A DNA stretch of 64,000 bases from Argopecten irradians (GCF_041381155.1 NC_091142.1:10349340-10413339), one strand, 5' to 3'; counted from the stretch's first letter, positions 11,265 to 23,582 are shown. Translations and numbers: made by a program. The notes: generated by a model not told the origin, from the letters alone.

Positions 11265-11639
11265 TCATCGCACTGCAAAAATTGTCTCGTCAGTGCTTTT
11301 CAGACAAATCCATTCAAAAGCGGTAACTCGCCTTTTAACAAGGAGATTACATACGTTCATATACCATGGACACCATTATAGGAAGGAGCAATGATTGGTT
11401 CACCGCTTCTAATCATGTAAACAGGAAGCGTAAGACATAACAAAATATATGTCTGTAACACTTGATCTAGGTTATCATACAAAAAGACGTATATGTATGT
11501 ACTGGTATTATACTATAACTGCTTGTATGTCAATATATTGCATTAAAACGATTGTAAATATCGACAATTAAGTCCATAATTTAGTGCAATTTTCATTACT
11601 TTCTGTGATTTTTTAATGTGTACATACATTATGTATTTT
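11265..11639. other. 3' flank of the potassium channel gene
   Basis: AT-rich sequence, probably the 3' untranslated region and beyond. No AATAAA is seen within the first 450 bases. The first clear one (11748-11753) falls inside the LINE fragment, so the cleavage site remains unassigned. Confidence 0.4.
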
Positions 11640-11759
11640 ATTAAGTTAACATTCCTTATGAATAATTCAAGGCGGTGCTAGTACCATACAGTAGATTAGC
11701 AAAATTAAGAGTATATTTGATGAAACTGGATTTCATATATATTTGATAATAAAATTATC

Positions 11760-12182
11760 ATGCCTAAGATGTTTTTCAAATACTATTTAAAACAAAGGCT
11801 CCAAGACCAGTTCATCCAAAACTGGTTTTCTGATGCCCACAACTCATCGAGAGGACTATTCTATTTATTTTTTAAAACTGAATTTAAATTTGGGAAGTAT
11901 TTGACAATATTGTCCGAAAATAACAGATTGCAAATAACCAAAATACGTACCTGTAACTTAAAGTTCCCCATTGAAACAGGCAGATGGCGAAATATTCCTA
12001 AAGAAGATAGACTTTGTAATATGTGCTTGGAACATGTTGGAAATGAGTTTCATTATTTGTTTATTTGTAATAATGCTGTTATTCAAAATTTGCAAAGAAA
12101 GTATATTCCAAACTACTTCCGAATTAACCCAAATGATAATAAGATGAAAGATTTGATATCAGTTTGTAATAGAGTGTCCTAA
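11760..12182 (+). pseudogene. C-terminal fragment of a LINE reverse transcriptase ORF
   Basis: The 140-residue frame reads LKQRLQDQFIQNW near the start and IETGRWRNIPKEDRLCNMC in the middle. These match the post-polymerase C-terminal region that I know from animal LINE ORF2 proteins, where (L)RLQDQFIQ-W and E.GR(W/Y)-N-P..-RLC-C are recurrent. C86, C89, H98 and C103 form C-x2-C-x8-H-x4-C, a zinc-knuckle-like end domain. The polymerase and endonuclease domains are missing, so the fragment cannot act alone. The methionine at 11760 is simply the first in frame. The exact LINE clade is not assigned. Confidence 0.7.
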
Positions 12183-12281
12183 ATGGACTCTCCCTTTTCC
12201 TTAAAAAACTTAATCCTCTACTATTATCGTAATAATGATGCTACTATAAAATCAAAATATTCTACATTTATCATTTAGGTG

Positions 12282-12283
<2 letters not shown>

Positions 12284-12319
<36 letters not shown>
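12284..12319. repeat. Poly-T run, 36 bases
   Basis: Uninterrupted T on the + strand (A on the - strand). It produces lysine-rich frames on the - strand that are artefacts. It may mark an old A-tailed insertion on the - strand within the LINE 3' region, but no element sequence is recognised next to it. Confidence 0.9.
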
Positions 12320-12320
<1 letters not shown>

Positions 12321-12530
12321 AACCATGAATGAAATATTTATACTTTGTGTTTCGTACATGTGAAATGTAAAAATGTTGAGAGTAATTGCTATATAATAAT
12401 GTCTTAATGTTATGTGTATATATATACTTGTCCATCCTGTCAAGCCTATACATTTGTATTTGTTTTATCCCTCATGTTACACATTATAATGTGTCTGGGT
12501 GTAAAATAAATTCGTTGAAATCGTTAAGCT

Positions 12531-13622
12531 TGACGACACGAATTATGTAGCGAACCAGCTGAGCGACGATTTGTGATATTCATGTACATATAAATGCAAT
12601 TGTAGTTATTTGGATTGTCCTGTTTTAAGCTATTGTAACATCTATCTTGAAATTTGAATTGAATTATGTATAATGTATAAGTATTTGTATGTGTTATTTT
12701 TTACATTTGCTAGCGCAAAGTCCGGGGTCATCAATTTTCTACGGTTAATTAATAATATCACATTCGGTTTATATCATGGGCGCTAAAGTGATGAAAATTA
12801 TGTATTTATTATGCACACGACTATTGCATGTGCCACTATAGTGTTATAAACACAAAAAATGTCCGCCTTAGTATGTTGTTGCGATATTGTAGCTCTAAAA
12901 AATAGAAGATCGAGTACTTATATTCGTTCTAGTTGGCAATTAAGAAGTTTAGTTTCCGTTCTAAACTAAGTACGGAAAGCTGGCATTCTTCAAGGTGCTA
13001 TGCTATCAGTAGTCGTTTTTGTTTTTGGTTCTTCTATAAAATAAAGATTGAACATTAGTTTTACCGTTTGCCTTTAGAGGGACACAGGGCCCTGAATCAT
13101 CTGTTGTTCTCTAGTGCCACAGGACACTTACCCATCGTCTGTCTAGTACAATTTGGAAAACCCTGTGGTAGATTCCACCGCCGATATAGGCCCCGTGGCT
13201 GTTTTCAAATCCCGTTTGATCATTTTGTCAAAGTTTTACCGATTTTTTGTTCTAGAATTACTCAAAGTCGACAGGGCTTTTCTACTTGAAGGTGTTAGCA
13301 TATTTTGCTGGCACTGAAAAATACAAACAAGTCTGATATATAGTTCCTAAAAATTCATCTTCAAGTAGATTAATGGTTTAGGTTCAAAAAATCGTTTACG
13401 TTCGTATCGAAAAGCGACTCTTTGAATTCCAGGGCTATGATGCCTAAATCAATATGTTGTTAGCGCATTATAAGTTTCCCTCAGCTAGCTGTTTGTAAAC
13501 GTTGCAGGTTTTTTTTTCTTCATTTGAGATTAGATTGTTTAATGGCAGTATCGAGTTTAGGGATCTGTTGATGTCGAGAGCGCGACACTAACGATGACTA
13601 GCCAGGCGACAATCGGATCCCT
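12531..13622. other. Intergenic, nothing recognised
   Basis: AT-rich sequence with no gene that can be supported. A 73-codon frame at 13068 lacks a recognisable domain. Confidence 0.55.
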
Positions 13623-13683
13623 TCAGAGAAATTTCCGATAATCCTCGGAATATTTCCGAAGATTCACGGAAATTACTCCGAGA
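13623..13683. repeat. Imperfect hairpin, copy 2 of the family seen at 3431
   Basis: Starts tcagagaaatttccga, ends actccgaga, with internal ttccg/cggaa blocks, and is followed by gcgattg as in copy 1. The two copies differ at many positions but keep the inverted ends and the same flank, suggesting a short dispersed palindromic element. Confidence 0.45.
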
Positions 13684-13695
13684 AGTCGCGATTGA

Positions 13696-13757
13696 CCAGG
13701 CGAGTGTTATGGTACTAGCCCCCATACCAGGCGAGTGTTATGGTACTAGCCCCCATA
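13696..13757. repeat. Perfect direct duplication, 31 bp x 2
   Basis: The unit beginning ccaggcgagtgttatggta and ending gcccccata is repeated head to tail at 13696 and 13727 with no mismatch, so the duplication is very recent or an assembly echo. Confidence 0.95.
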
Positions 13758-14518
13758 GCGCTGTATAGTCCATGGATAGTTTGGCAAGGGGAATGTCTTT
13801 AATTGCATCCGAGTCCTCATTGCGTTCAGACAATTACATACCCAATATTCCCGCCACACGGAAAAGGCCGATTTGGTAGTGTATTCCTAATTCGTCGTAA
13901 AAATCGTTCATGGAGCTGTTTTCAATATTATCTTTTGCAAAGCTATTATTAAGTTGACATTGTCGGTGTTTTCGTGCTGAAACAAATCCAATAGCTTATT
14001 CGACTCTTTGGCTAATCTTGCTTATCGTAGGTCGAATGGTTTCGGTTAACATCGGCTAAAATCGGCAAATTCCGGTACTTCCGACTATCGAAAATCGTTG
14101 ATGACCTGTAGAGTTGTAGTATCTACGGTTATGAACAAGTCTAAATTGTCACGTCATCGGTTGACATGGTATAATTTTTTGAGAAGTAAAAACGCCATTT
14201 GCGTGAGTGTCATATTAGGGTAGCGTCACGCTTACTTTTTGAGAGAAATGTCCTTTATATGCATAAGAACCCGTCATGACATTGCCTTGGTTGCGATAGC
14301 GTGGAGAACAGCCCAGTTTTAAAAATACAAATAAATGAAAAAGTGTCTCACATTGCATTCACTTGAATGAGAGGACTGCAGTGCAATCTGGGAAACCCTT
14401 TTCTTGTCAAAGGAATCCATATGTAGATGCACACATGTTGGTGAAAAGAACATCAGGAGTGCTTGAATTATTTTCAAAAAAATGTCTGCCATTCTATACT
14501 TTTAACACTATAGGTACA
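13758..14518. other. Intergenic, nothing recognised
   Basis: No supported gene or repeat beyond short AT-rich motifs. Confidence 0.55.
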
Positions 14519-14660
14519 TTTGCATCTAAATTCCTTTGACAATCAATTAATTATGTCAATACACTTTTGACCAAATACGATATTATACCTTTGCATCTAA
14601 ATTCCTTTGACAATCAATTAATTATGTCAATACACTTTTGACCAAATACGATATTATACC
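14519..14660. repeat. Perfect direct duplication, 71 bp x 2
   Basis: The unit starting tttgcatctaaattccttt and ending cgatattatacc is repeated at 14519 and 14590 without a visible mismatch. Confidence 0.95.
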
Positions 14661-16806
14661 TCTATTTCCATTTTTCATTTTCAACTTATTTTTCTATACA
14701 CCCAAATGACAAACAAAATTGGCCTTTAGAATCCAAAATGGGTTTTATTAAGCAGGTAGTCTTTATACAGAGGTGGTCGGTTTAGCCCATTTACTGTCTA
14801 TGTTTCCTGCAGGAGCGCCCATTGTTACTCCATCGCTTTATGACTTTTCCTTTGAATGAGACTCTCCTTTGAGAGTATGCTTGGCTTGGAGTTTACATAG
14901 ATCAGATGTGTTTACCAAGCTCATCCGCATTTGTCATTATGTTAAGAACCTGATGAGAGCTGCTGCCGATAGCAAAGTTCACACATCGTGTGTATCTATA
15001 CGCATTTAACATTTCAAACATGTTACATGTTGCCTAAATGAATTGTACGACTGCAAGCATAGAGCGAACATTAAAGCGACGTAGTATGGCAAATCGCGAA
15101 GTTTTTCTAAAGAGCTCTCCATCGTAACCTTTCTTGGTATTAATTTTATCCCGAATATTGTCTTTTAAATTGTTCACGTAGAATCGGTAATAAACCCCAA
15201 CTTTGCTATTCGTTTGTCTGTTGCAAAGTAAAGAGTAGTGCCTGTCTACATCACCAAATATTTTGTCTGTTTTTTGCCGGTGATCTTATCATGTACAGTA
15301 CTTATAATACCCATCAGTGTCGCCAAAGACAACGCTCACGGAACCCAGAAAAGATCATCCATTTTTTTCGGAATTTCTGTCGTACAAGGTTTGTTTTCGT
15401 AGTATTATGTTGAAATTTCTACTGATCCCGAGTGTGAGTTGAACAAGAGGCAATCTATGAAATTTGAAAAAAATGTGTAGTTTATCAAAGTTTGCTTAAA
15501 TTCCGCGTGCTTTATTTACACTAACCACTGTTTAAGATGAGTGATGTGATAGACTTTCTGACGAGGCGTTAAAAATGGTTGCCATTTTACGAAAACTGAT
15601 GACGTAGATAGCACCTTTAAAATTCCGCGTGGTCACAGAGGACAGACATATATACTGATTCACCAAAACATAAAAACCACTCACATTCACGACCCATACA
15701 CTGAAATGGCCTTAGTGGTTGAGAGGACATGGAGGAAAAGAAAACAAATCCGATCCTCTTCCTTTAACCTTATCTGCTGTGTCAGCACGACGTTGAACCC
15801 CAACTTGTGAAATAACCAATTCATGTGTACTTTGGATTAATTTCAGAGTATGCCTCCTTAATGATTGGTTATGTCACTAGCGAGAATCGATGTTGCAGTC
15901 AGATGTGAATACAGCGACTCTGATCATAGTTTACATTCATGCCAATTTTCTGCTTTTCTCCCCGTTTTTGGTTTTGAATCCTTGTGTATTGACATTAGGG
16001 TGTCTGAACTAGACACTGTTTGGACTACTCTCAAAACTCACCATTTCCTGAGAGAAGCAATGCCATATGTAAGGTTTCCATCACAACCATATACATATGC
16101 ACTAACTGTTATATGCCTTGTCTGGAGACCATAAATTTGGAGTCCTGTCAAAGTTAAACTGTATTTTTGAAATAGAGAACGGTTATGATCATATTGTGCA
16201 AACACTTGTGTGTATATTATCTATAAGCCATCTATATTTCACATACCCTAATTTCTATTTATGACACACAGAAACATCCAGACTATAACTGGTGTTTACA
16301 GATATATTACGTCATTAACAAAATACGTTAATTGTTTCCCTTCTTTGCTTTAATTAAGGAGATAATCTGTTTGGAAATCGGATAAGAGTTTTGAAAAGTG
16401 AACACAAATTTTCAGGTTTTAAAAATAGTTACATGCCCATCAATTTTTTCTTTTTAAAGGTATGGTTTATTAGCGACAACCATATAATGTGCTAAGTACG
16501 CTTAAAACATGGCTTGTCTGTACGATAGCATGATTGGTAGGATGAATGCGTCACGCACGATCTTGTAAACAAAGGCGTTTTTGTGTAATGTACTATTTGT
16601 AAAAGGAGCGGTTTAAACGAGGCTACTACAAAAATATAGAGCGATTCCCAAGATGGTCATGGATTGTCGGACAAATTGTTTGCGCTTCCTGCATGACGAT
16701 AGTTTGTTTGAAATATTTGCCGTGGAAAAAATTATATTTGCGTTTTTACTTTAGCATGATAAACATTCTATGGAGTTCTTCGTGGCTTGAAATGTTATAT
16801 TCTTAC
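14661..16806. other. Intergenic, nothing recognised
   Basis: Non-repetitive AT-rich DNA. An 89-codon frame at 15865 shows no domain and no convincing splice context. Confidence 0.5.
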
Positions 16807-16946
16807 CACATATGAACTGGAGAGTCCTGTACATTAGGACCTACGATAATATCTTGCGTTTCTGAGAAGTAAGCGTCTTCTTTTTCGATGTCAGCCATGC
16901 AGGTCTTGAACCAAATAACATCGCTTAAAAGCACCAATAATGTTCG
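16807..16946 (-). CDS. Candidate coding exon, unidentified
   Basis: On the - strand an open frame is bounded by a possible acceptor (gtgtacatttcag ending at 16947) and a consensus-like donor GTAAGA at 16806-16801. The frame contains MADIEKEDAYFSETQD, then IIVGPNVQDSPVHM. The methionine of MADIEK could start translation, giving a first coding exon of about 30 codons. The acidic, non-repetitive composition looks more like protein than most frames here, but I do not recognise it and found no partner exon downstream on the - strand. It may well be chance. Confidence 0.2.
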
Positions 16947-19054
16947 CTGAAATGTACACATGCTGATAAAGAATGAAGTCATATAAAAAGGTATGTTTCG
17001 GGACCAATAAATATCACATATGTCATATCCTACAAGCGCAATCCAGTTTACACAAATCAAATTTGATACCGATGATTATTCGATACAAAATTTAAGCAAT
17101 TTTAAATCATTCATTATTGTTGAGACATTTTTCAGTATAATTCACATGTTGGCCTCGTTGTAAGTCTGAAGACTTGTGAAGAGACATCCATATGGCTCCA
17201 AAATCTCAATGTCCAATTGGAGGTTTTTCAATCCATATCGGTATAATTATGAACATAAGATCGATTTGGTAACTGATAATTTGATAATTGGCGCGAGAGA
17301 TTGTCTAACAGGTACAATATGTGTTTATTTTCCGTATATCAACTGAACCTTTCAGGACTGTTTACATTTATTTTTAATTTTTTTAACTACTGTACGATTG
17401 TTACAACTCTGACAATCGTACAAATTCTTTATTCATGTATTGCATCAGCATATATTTTTCCGTTTTGGATACATCGCAAACCTGCTGAACCGAATCAACA
17501 GTTACACAAAGGGACGGAAAATCATCGTCAGGCTGTGCCACCTTGCTGAATCATTGGGACAATCTCTCCACCAAATCGACAGCAGGATTGTATAATTTGG
17601 AATGACGTCGCTCTTGTTTCCAGTTTACAGTCCACGTATGTTCTCGTGCGAGCACGCGAGATTTGATTGTCGAGTTTGGGTTAGAAGCTTGTCATAGTAT
17701 GTTTTGATTAGAGTGTTGTGCCCGGCCTATGGTCCATTATGTGTAATTTTGTCTGAGAGTTAAGACAGTGTCCCCTCTATCCATCATACAGCTGGCGACC
17801 TTTACTTCATCTCAAGGTTATCGATCAGTGCCAATAGATATAGGCCTTGAATGCTTTGGGACGACTGCCGGGGCTAAACACTCGCTTTACCTCAGATAAA
17901 AGTCTAAATTCTCGCCACGGAGGGAAGAAAGCTATCCAAACCTGACATTTATGGAAAATGACATCATTTTATTGATTAAGACATGAAAACTTACTTAAGT
18001 CAGTGTTAGTTGTGCCCCAAACATTATTGGGCATCCGTTCAGCTCGAAGTCATTCAGCAACTCAATCTGATGTTTTGTTGATAAAACTGAATTGCTTTTG
18101 ACTTGGTGAAGAATAGAACTAGCCGACACACATTTTAACAAAGCTTGTAATATTTATGAGATGCTGTGTAATGCTCTGCATGTCATATTTCGCAAATGAT
18201 GTCTTGATTGATTTTATTGAAGTATATTTTTTTAATTGAAATTGTATTTTGCTTTACGGTTTGGACAAATCAACGTTATTTGCCATTTAGTACATTTGTA
18301 GTTATAGTCCACTCGATGTAAGTATGGCAGTTTCAGTAACATTCTTGTGAACTTTCCTTTTCTGGTTAGTAATGGTCCTGTACACAGCACCTTCATTGCC
18401 GCCAAAGCAGTGACGACAGCATTGCGAAATTAGTTCTTGTTCAGCTTAAGTTACTGTAAACGTAAAAGTTTGCTCAGGGACCACAAAAATTTACCTCGAA
18501 AATCCTCCATATACGTATTAATAACATTTTATTAACGCACACGCACACCATTGGCTATGCTAGAACACCTAATGTGTGTTAACACCAATGCATGTCAAAA
18601 ATATGAAAATCAATGCTTAAATAAGACTACGCAGTTGGTTTCAGTAGCACTTTGAAGACCTCTTCATGAAATGGCGTTCACGTTTTCTGGTTCTCAAAAG
18701 TTTGAATTTCAGAAAACAAAACTGATTCTAAGCACTGCAAATAAAATGAAAAATCAACATTGAGTCTATAACAAAACTTTCTTTATCATAAAACTGACAA
18801 AATTATGATTTCCACATAAAGAGGAATTTTCATATTTCGAGAATGTAAAGCGTTCTAAAAATAATTTCTAAACGTACAAAATGTATATGGCACTGGTATG
18901 TAAAGAACATTTACATTAAAGAAAATTGGTATAGAACATTTAGTTAAATTAGTGCCGCAACAATGTATCGTATCACGATATCATATTTAACTGTATTCTT
19001 ATCTAATCATGGTGAATGACTGCTATTGTGATACACTAAATATGTTCATTTCTT
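16947..19054. other. Intergenic, nothing recognised
   Basis: AT-rich, mostly unique sequence. A small hairpin with 10-bp arms (gtacgattgt and acaatcgtac) lies near 17393-17422. No gene can be supported. Confidence 0.5.
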
Positions 19055-19418
19055 TTAAAGATGCTCCACCGCTGACAAATGGTATTTTTACACTATCAAA
19101 AACAGGAGCAGACGATTTTGTATTTTTCTTCAGTTAAAAAAGTTACTTACTTTACACCATTACCACCATTGAAAAGTTTGAGCTTCTAATTTTACTTCAA
19201 GTTAAAAATGTGAAAAATAATTAATTGCATCCCGAAAAAATTCCGTGGCACCATATCTTATATATAATGAAGTAATGATTGCGCATGCACCAAAGGCAAA
19301 ACAAATTATTTTATGTTATTTTTTGTGTTGATTAGGCATATATATACACGATTAAACACCAATTATTGTTCAAATGATGAATATCATTTATGCTCTGTCG
19401 GCGGTGGAGCATCTTTAA
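19055..19418 (-). mobile_element. MITE, TTAA family, intact copy (364 bp with TTAA ends)
   Basis: Ends TTAA-AGATGCTCCACCGC and GCGGTGGAGCATCT-TTAA are inverted and flanked by TTAA on both sides. The interior matches the copies at 23583, 30749 and 60354 but in reverse orientation. TTAA target duplications are typical of piggyBac-type transposases, so this is probably a non-autonomous derivative. No transposase is encoded. Confidence 0.88.
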
Positions 19419-19463
19419 ATAAAGTTTTCAAACTGAAAATATGTTCTTCTCACTATACAGCCC

Positions 19464-19469
19464 TTTATT
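19464..19469 (-). terminator. Possible polyadenylation signal of the 19804-21063 gene
   Basis: AATAAA on the - strand about 340 bases after the stop codon and between that gene and a MITE. Distance is reasonable, but the hexamer is frequent in AT-rich DNA. Confidence 0.25.
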
Positions 19470-19637
19470 AAAGGCATGGTTTACACTTAAAATCTTCATC
19501 AAGATTACCTAAATGACACCAAAGCGCTTTACTGTATTATTTGCACGGTATATAACCATGATTGCATATCTAATAAATTTGTTCACCATTGTCTTGATTT
19601 TTTTTGTATACATGTTTCATAATACGTATCGTATCAC

Positions 19638-19663
19638 ATGCATTGTATCATGATACAATGCAT
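19638..19663. repeat. Perfect 26-bp palindrome
   Basis: Arms atgcattgtatca and tgatacaatgcat meet without a spacer. It lies about 140 bp past the stop codon of the membrane protein gene, in its probable 3' region. Related cgtatcacgatatc text occurs near 18968. Confidence 0.8.
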
Positions 19664-19803
19664 CATCTAGACTGGTTCCCACCTCGATCACCTCCCTTAC
19701 TAAGAAGACCGCAACCTGACGGAGAGTAGGGAACATCGTGAGTTAGGTGTATTGTTGCAGTGCTATTATCGTAGAAAGTTAAGTTGGCAACTTGTGACGT
19801 AAG

Positions 19804-21063
19804 TTATGTCCATGTCACACAAGAGACTGTTATAGACGTGTCCAGTTTTGGAGCCTTACTTCCGGTTGAGTCACAGCCAAACTGACCAGTCTTCCACGCC
19901 TTTGTGATACCCTGTAATGTTGTTTCGCTGTAGTACTGGCCCGTAGTTGCCGACAACGCCTCCAGGGGGAGCGAGTTATCTACGCTCGACAGAACATTAC
20001 TGTATTCAAGAGAAAATTGGGGGTTGTTTGCAGTCGTGACACAATTTCCAACATAAACCCGGTAGTTATAACTAATGAAACCTAGCGGTGTGGCGCTACT
20101 TGGTTGATGGTACACAAATTTAAATACAACGGAAGTTGTGGCGGCAGTGGCGGGTAAATCAGTGGAGCATGTCGTCACTACCGTAAATGGAGAAGCGGTT
20201 GTATCGTAACACGTGGACTTTTCCGGGGATGTCAGGTCCGTGGATGTGGTTGACTGAATCCAAAGTCTAGTGTTGGAACTGGAATCGTATTTCACACTAG
20301 CGACGACTGTTTGAGACGAGCCGGAAGTGACTTCAGTCACATCCGTTAACTTTATCCATTGACCCGTTGTCATAGTAACGATGGTTGTTTGTCCAGAATC
20401 AAAGTTCATATTGATCCCCGATCTATTGAGGTACTTGAACGTGTCGTAATTACCGCTATAAAAATTCTCTGGGTGATTGAACTGTACGACATTATTTGAG
20501 TCCAGGAAAAAATGGGTCAAACCGAATACCATTAAAGATCCTAGCAACATCAGAGCGAGGCCGATACCGATACCAACGTTCATGCATGTTCCTGTTTCCT
20601 CTTCCTTCCCCATCTTCTTATCTTTATACTTAGCGTAACACGCCTTGGCGATGGCCACACCTACCTTCGTTATGACCTCTACCAACGTTGCTATGGCTTT
20701 AGCCATCTGGACCACACTGACCGCTTCCTCCCGACACCCCGCGATGTATACGTTTATAGCAATCTGCGGGACATCCTCGAGCCATATCGAAAGAACATCC
20801 AGACCATGAAGTAGCCATGCTGGGACGTAATCCTCACGTTTTACGTCTACAAGTCCAATGATGAACTCAAGAATATAGGACACACTCCCGATACAGCAGA
20901 ATACGAGGAGGGATAACTCGATGGCCTTGGAAAAAGGTCCGAACACGAGACCTTGTTCTAATCCGCTGACCTCGTAGTACATCAACCAATCGCATGCGAG
21001 GTCAAATGTCTCAGCAAACATGTTGACGATAAATATGACAAGCTTACACTTATCTACAGCCAT
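19804..21063 (-). CDS. Single-exon multipass membrane protein, function unknown
   Basis: A 419-residue protein from one uninterrupted exon; ATG in good context (aaaATGG). The N-terminal 190 residues are membrane-rich: hydrophobic segments at about 8-29, 48-73 and 162-187, with less clear helices at 84-108 and 120-145. A lysine- and glutamate-rich stretch (145-158) lies between them and looks cytoplasmic. The last 230 residues are Ser/Thr-rich and soluble, with several cysteines and an NRS glycosylation sequon at 213, so probably extracellular. LEDVPQIAINVYIAG at 95-109 recalls the ED-PQ segment of XK-related membrane proteins, but the overall match is weak and the large C-terminal domain does not fit that family. 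Non-repetitive composition and length argue for a real gene. Function is not assigned. Confidence 0.8.
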   Translation of the reverse strand: MAVDKCKLVIFIVNMFAETFDLACDWLMYYEVSGLEQGLVFGPFSKAIELSLLVFCCIGSVSYILEFIIGLVDVKREDYVPAWLLHGLDVLSIWLEDVPQIAINVYIAGCREEAVSVVQMAKAIATLVEVITKVGVAIAKACYAKYKDKKMGKEEETGTCMNVGIGIGLALMLLGSLMVFGLTHFFLDSNNVVQFNHPENFYSGNYDTFKYLNRSGINMNFDSGQTTIVTMTTGQWIKLTDVTEVTSGSSQTVVASVKYDSSSNTRLWIQSTTSTDLTSPEKSTCYDTTASPFTVVTTCSTDLPATAATTSVVFKFVYHQPSSATPLGFISYNYRVYVGNCVTTANNPQFSLEYSNVLSSVDNSLPLEALSATTGQYYSETTLQGITKAWKTGQFGCDSTGSKAPKLDTSITVSCVTWT

Positions 21064-23582
21064 TTTGAAAAAAATTCTTTGACCACTGTTAACGTTTTTA
21101 TTTGCTTGTCAAACAAACGTCCACGGTAAAAACCTTCAGATAAAATGTGCGTTTAGAATTGCTGATTTTTTCTTTGTGGGATGTTGAACTGTACTATGTA
21201 TATAGAAATCTTTCATAACACAGTCTATGATCTAATTCATTAATCTTTTCCTCGAGTTCCACAATATACTGCACATACTAGACCGTATGCCATCGTTTAC
21301 ATCTCGTTGAATTTTGTAGAAAATCAGGTTGCTTTCAATCCTAGTCGTGCAGAAGGTACAAATCCAAATATTCAAATAGGACAAATTACAGGTAGCGTGT
21401 GTATTAAATCAGCTACACGTATCGACCAACAGGCTGACTCGGCGTATATCACATACCTGTAAGAAAGAAGTAATTGTTTATGATAATCACTGAATCGTCA
21501 CGGTCCACTAGGTGTGGCATAACACTTTGAAATATTTATCATTTTTAGATGGTATCAGATCAGTGAAACTTACATAAAATTTTCTAGAAAGTGTGTTGTG
21601 AAAGCGAGAGAATTAAATTCAAGCTAGGGGTGTTGTACGGTGCAAATAAAACTTAGTATATCGAATAACATTGACATTAAATACAGTACTTAAATTAGGG
21701 CGTTTGTATTATGTGCACTTATATTAATTGTTATATTTGACTCTTATACCTGTAATAGCCAGGATTTTGAAGGAATTACAATTTATTAGGTTAATCTTTA
21801 AAAGTTAAATCTCTGTATATACTACTTACAAGATTATCTACCATGCCCCTCTTGTTCTCAACTGATGTATTTTCTAGGCAAACTCAAAATATGTCTTTTA
21901 CTACTTTTGTTTGAATTTGAAGAAGAAAACAAAACAATAAACTTTTTTCCAGTGAATAATCTGTGTATGATACCTCTCTATGTGTCATAAAAAAGTCACA
22001 TCAAAATATCCGTTATCTAGGTCAATGTCGATTTTTGAAGTAAAAGATTGGACCATAACATGGCGTCTTACGTATTGTGCACACATACCCATTGACATAC
22101 ATGTATGTACAAGTGTGTCACACAAGTAAAGATGAACCTGTATAAAAAATATTGAAAGAAAGTGTTCAAATTGGGCCAAATAATCGCATTGTTTATCTCG
22201 GATACTGATCAATATATGTTTGTTTACATCAAGCTTTTGCTACTGTTTTGATAATGTTTCGTCTTCACAAAACAAACATTTCCAATGACAATTGAAAAAC
22301 CACTTCTGAAATCCACCCAAATACATATGTGTTTGTCAGTCGATACTACTTACCTCTTTTCGTTATTCCGTTTTCCTATCAGATACATGTATCGAATTAT
22401 GACCCCCTCCTCTACGAAACCAAATCATTATGGCGTTCGTTGTCCTACACCAAGACCTGTAATTTCCAATCTCGATTATGAATCCTCAGGTTATGTTTAA
22501 AGACACGTCATCTTATCATTCTTCAATCCCAAAATAGTCTGTCCTCACACCATTCTTATGTTAGTGATGATCCTCGATTTTTCCCTTGTTTCATCTGCGT
22601 CCTCAGCTTTAAATTTCCTATAGCGCCGAGTCACAGACCCAGACTTTTTGTCCTCGTGTCAATGGCCTCTGTGTATTGTACCTGAATCTACCTGGGACGC
22701 TAAAAGTACAAAGTATCGTCAACTTTGAAAGCAAAAACAAAAATTTAAAATCAAGTGACTCATTATGCCTAACTTACACCAATAAAATGATAGTTCTACT
22801 ATTTTTAGATTTAAACGTTTATAACTCTTGATGTTGACAAATTTGTACTATTTTATCGCAATTGACCCACACATTTCGTTTGGTATCACAGCAGGACCAA
22901 GCCGGCGAATAAAACAAAATGGCGACTAGACTTGTCTACCTGAATGACGATAATCATTGAGTCGATGACGAAACTTCCTCTCATTATAACGGTTTTTAGA
23001 GTGCGTCTTGTATGCGACTTCTTTTGACAGGGTATATTTCATATTTAAATGAAAGGAAGATTCGCAGTCACGGGACATAGACCAAGTAATACACTGCACT
23101 ATTCATTGTTATTCTTTTTCAGTGGCAATGTCGCGTGTGCAGTGACCTAGAAGTATGGAATAAACTACTGTATATAGTTTATTCATAAGACTCACTTGGC
23201 AACACAGGTTATACAGTGTATTAATTAACCTTTTTTTATTTTGTTGACTTCGTAGGTTAACTATGTTTTGCTTTCAAATCTATGAGGTAATAAAAATGAA
23301 TTCAATTGAATTTACCAATACTAACTATTGATAACAGCAATTGACATTAGATATGTTAACATCTGTCTCTTCGACTTTGTAAAGTCATATTGCGTATACA
23401 TAAGCGTATATGCAGTTTGTTTAACCTAGCAACCACGACCACTGTGACTGTACTATAGTTACTGGCTTTTTTTAAGTAACCAGAGATACAAATAACGAGT
23501 TCTATAGAATATGTTTTTTGCCAACTGCGCTCATACATGTATAACCGTACGCGTTTACCATATCAAAATGTTGAGCATTCCT
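21064..23582. other. Upstream region of the - strand gene and intergenic DNA
   Basis: Contains whatever promoter drives the membrane protein gene; no clear TATA box close to its start. Short frames near 21985-22500 lack domains. No repeat structure seen. Confidence 0.5.

Larger units (their letters stand above)
11640..12530 (+). mobile_element. 5'-truncated non-LTR (LINE-type) retrotransposon, 3' end
   Basis: A 140-codon remnant of an ORF2-type protein is followed by an AT-rich 3' untranslated region ending near aaaataaattcgttgaaatc. Only the last part of the reading frame remains, typical of incomplete reverse transcription. The 5' limit is approximate: upstream codons in another frame (around 11690-11735) look related, suggesting a frameshift near 11735. 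A 36-base T run (12284-12319) lies inside the 3' region. No target-site duplication could be fixed. Confidence 0.65.
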
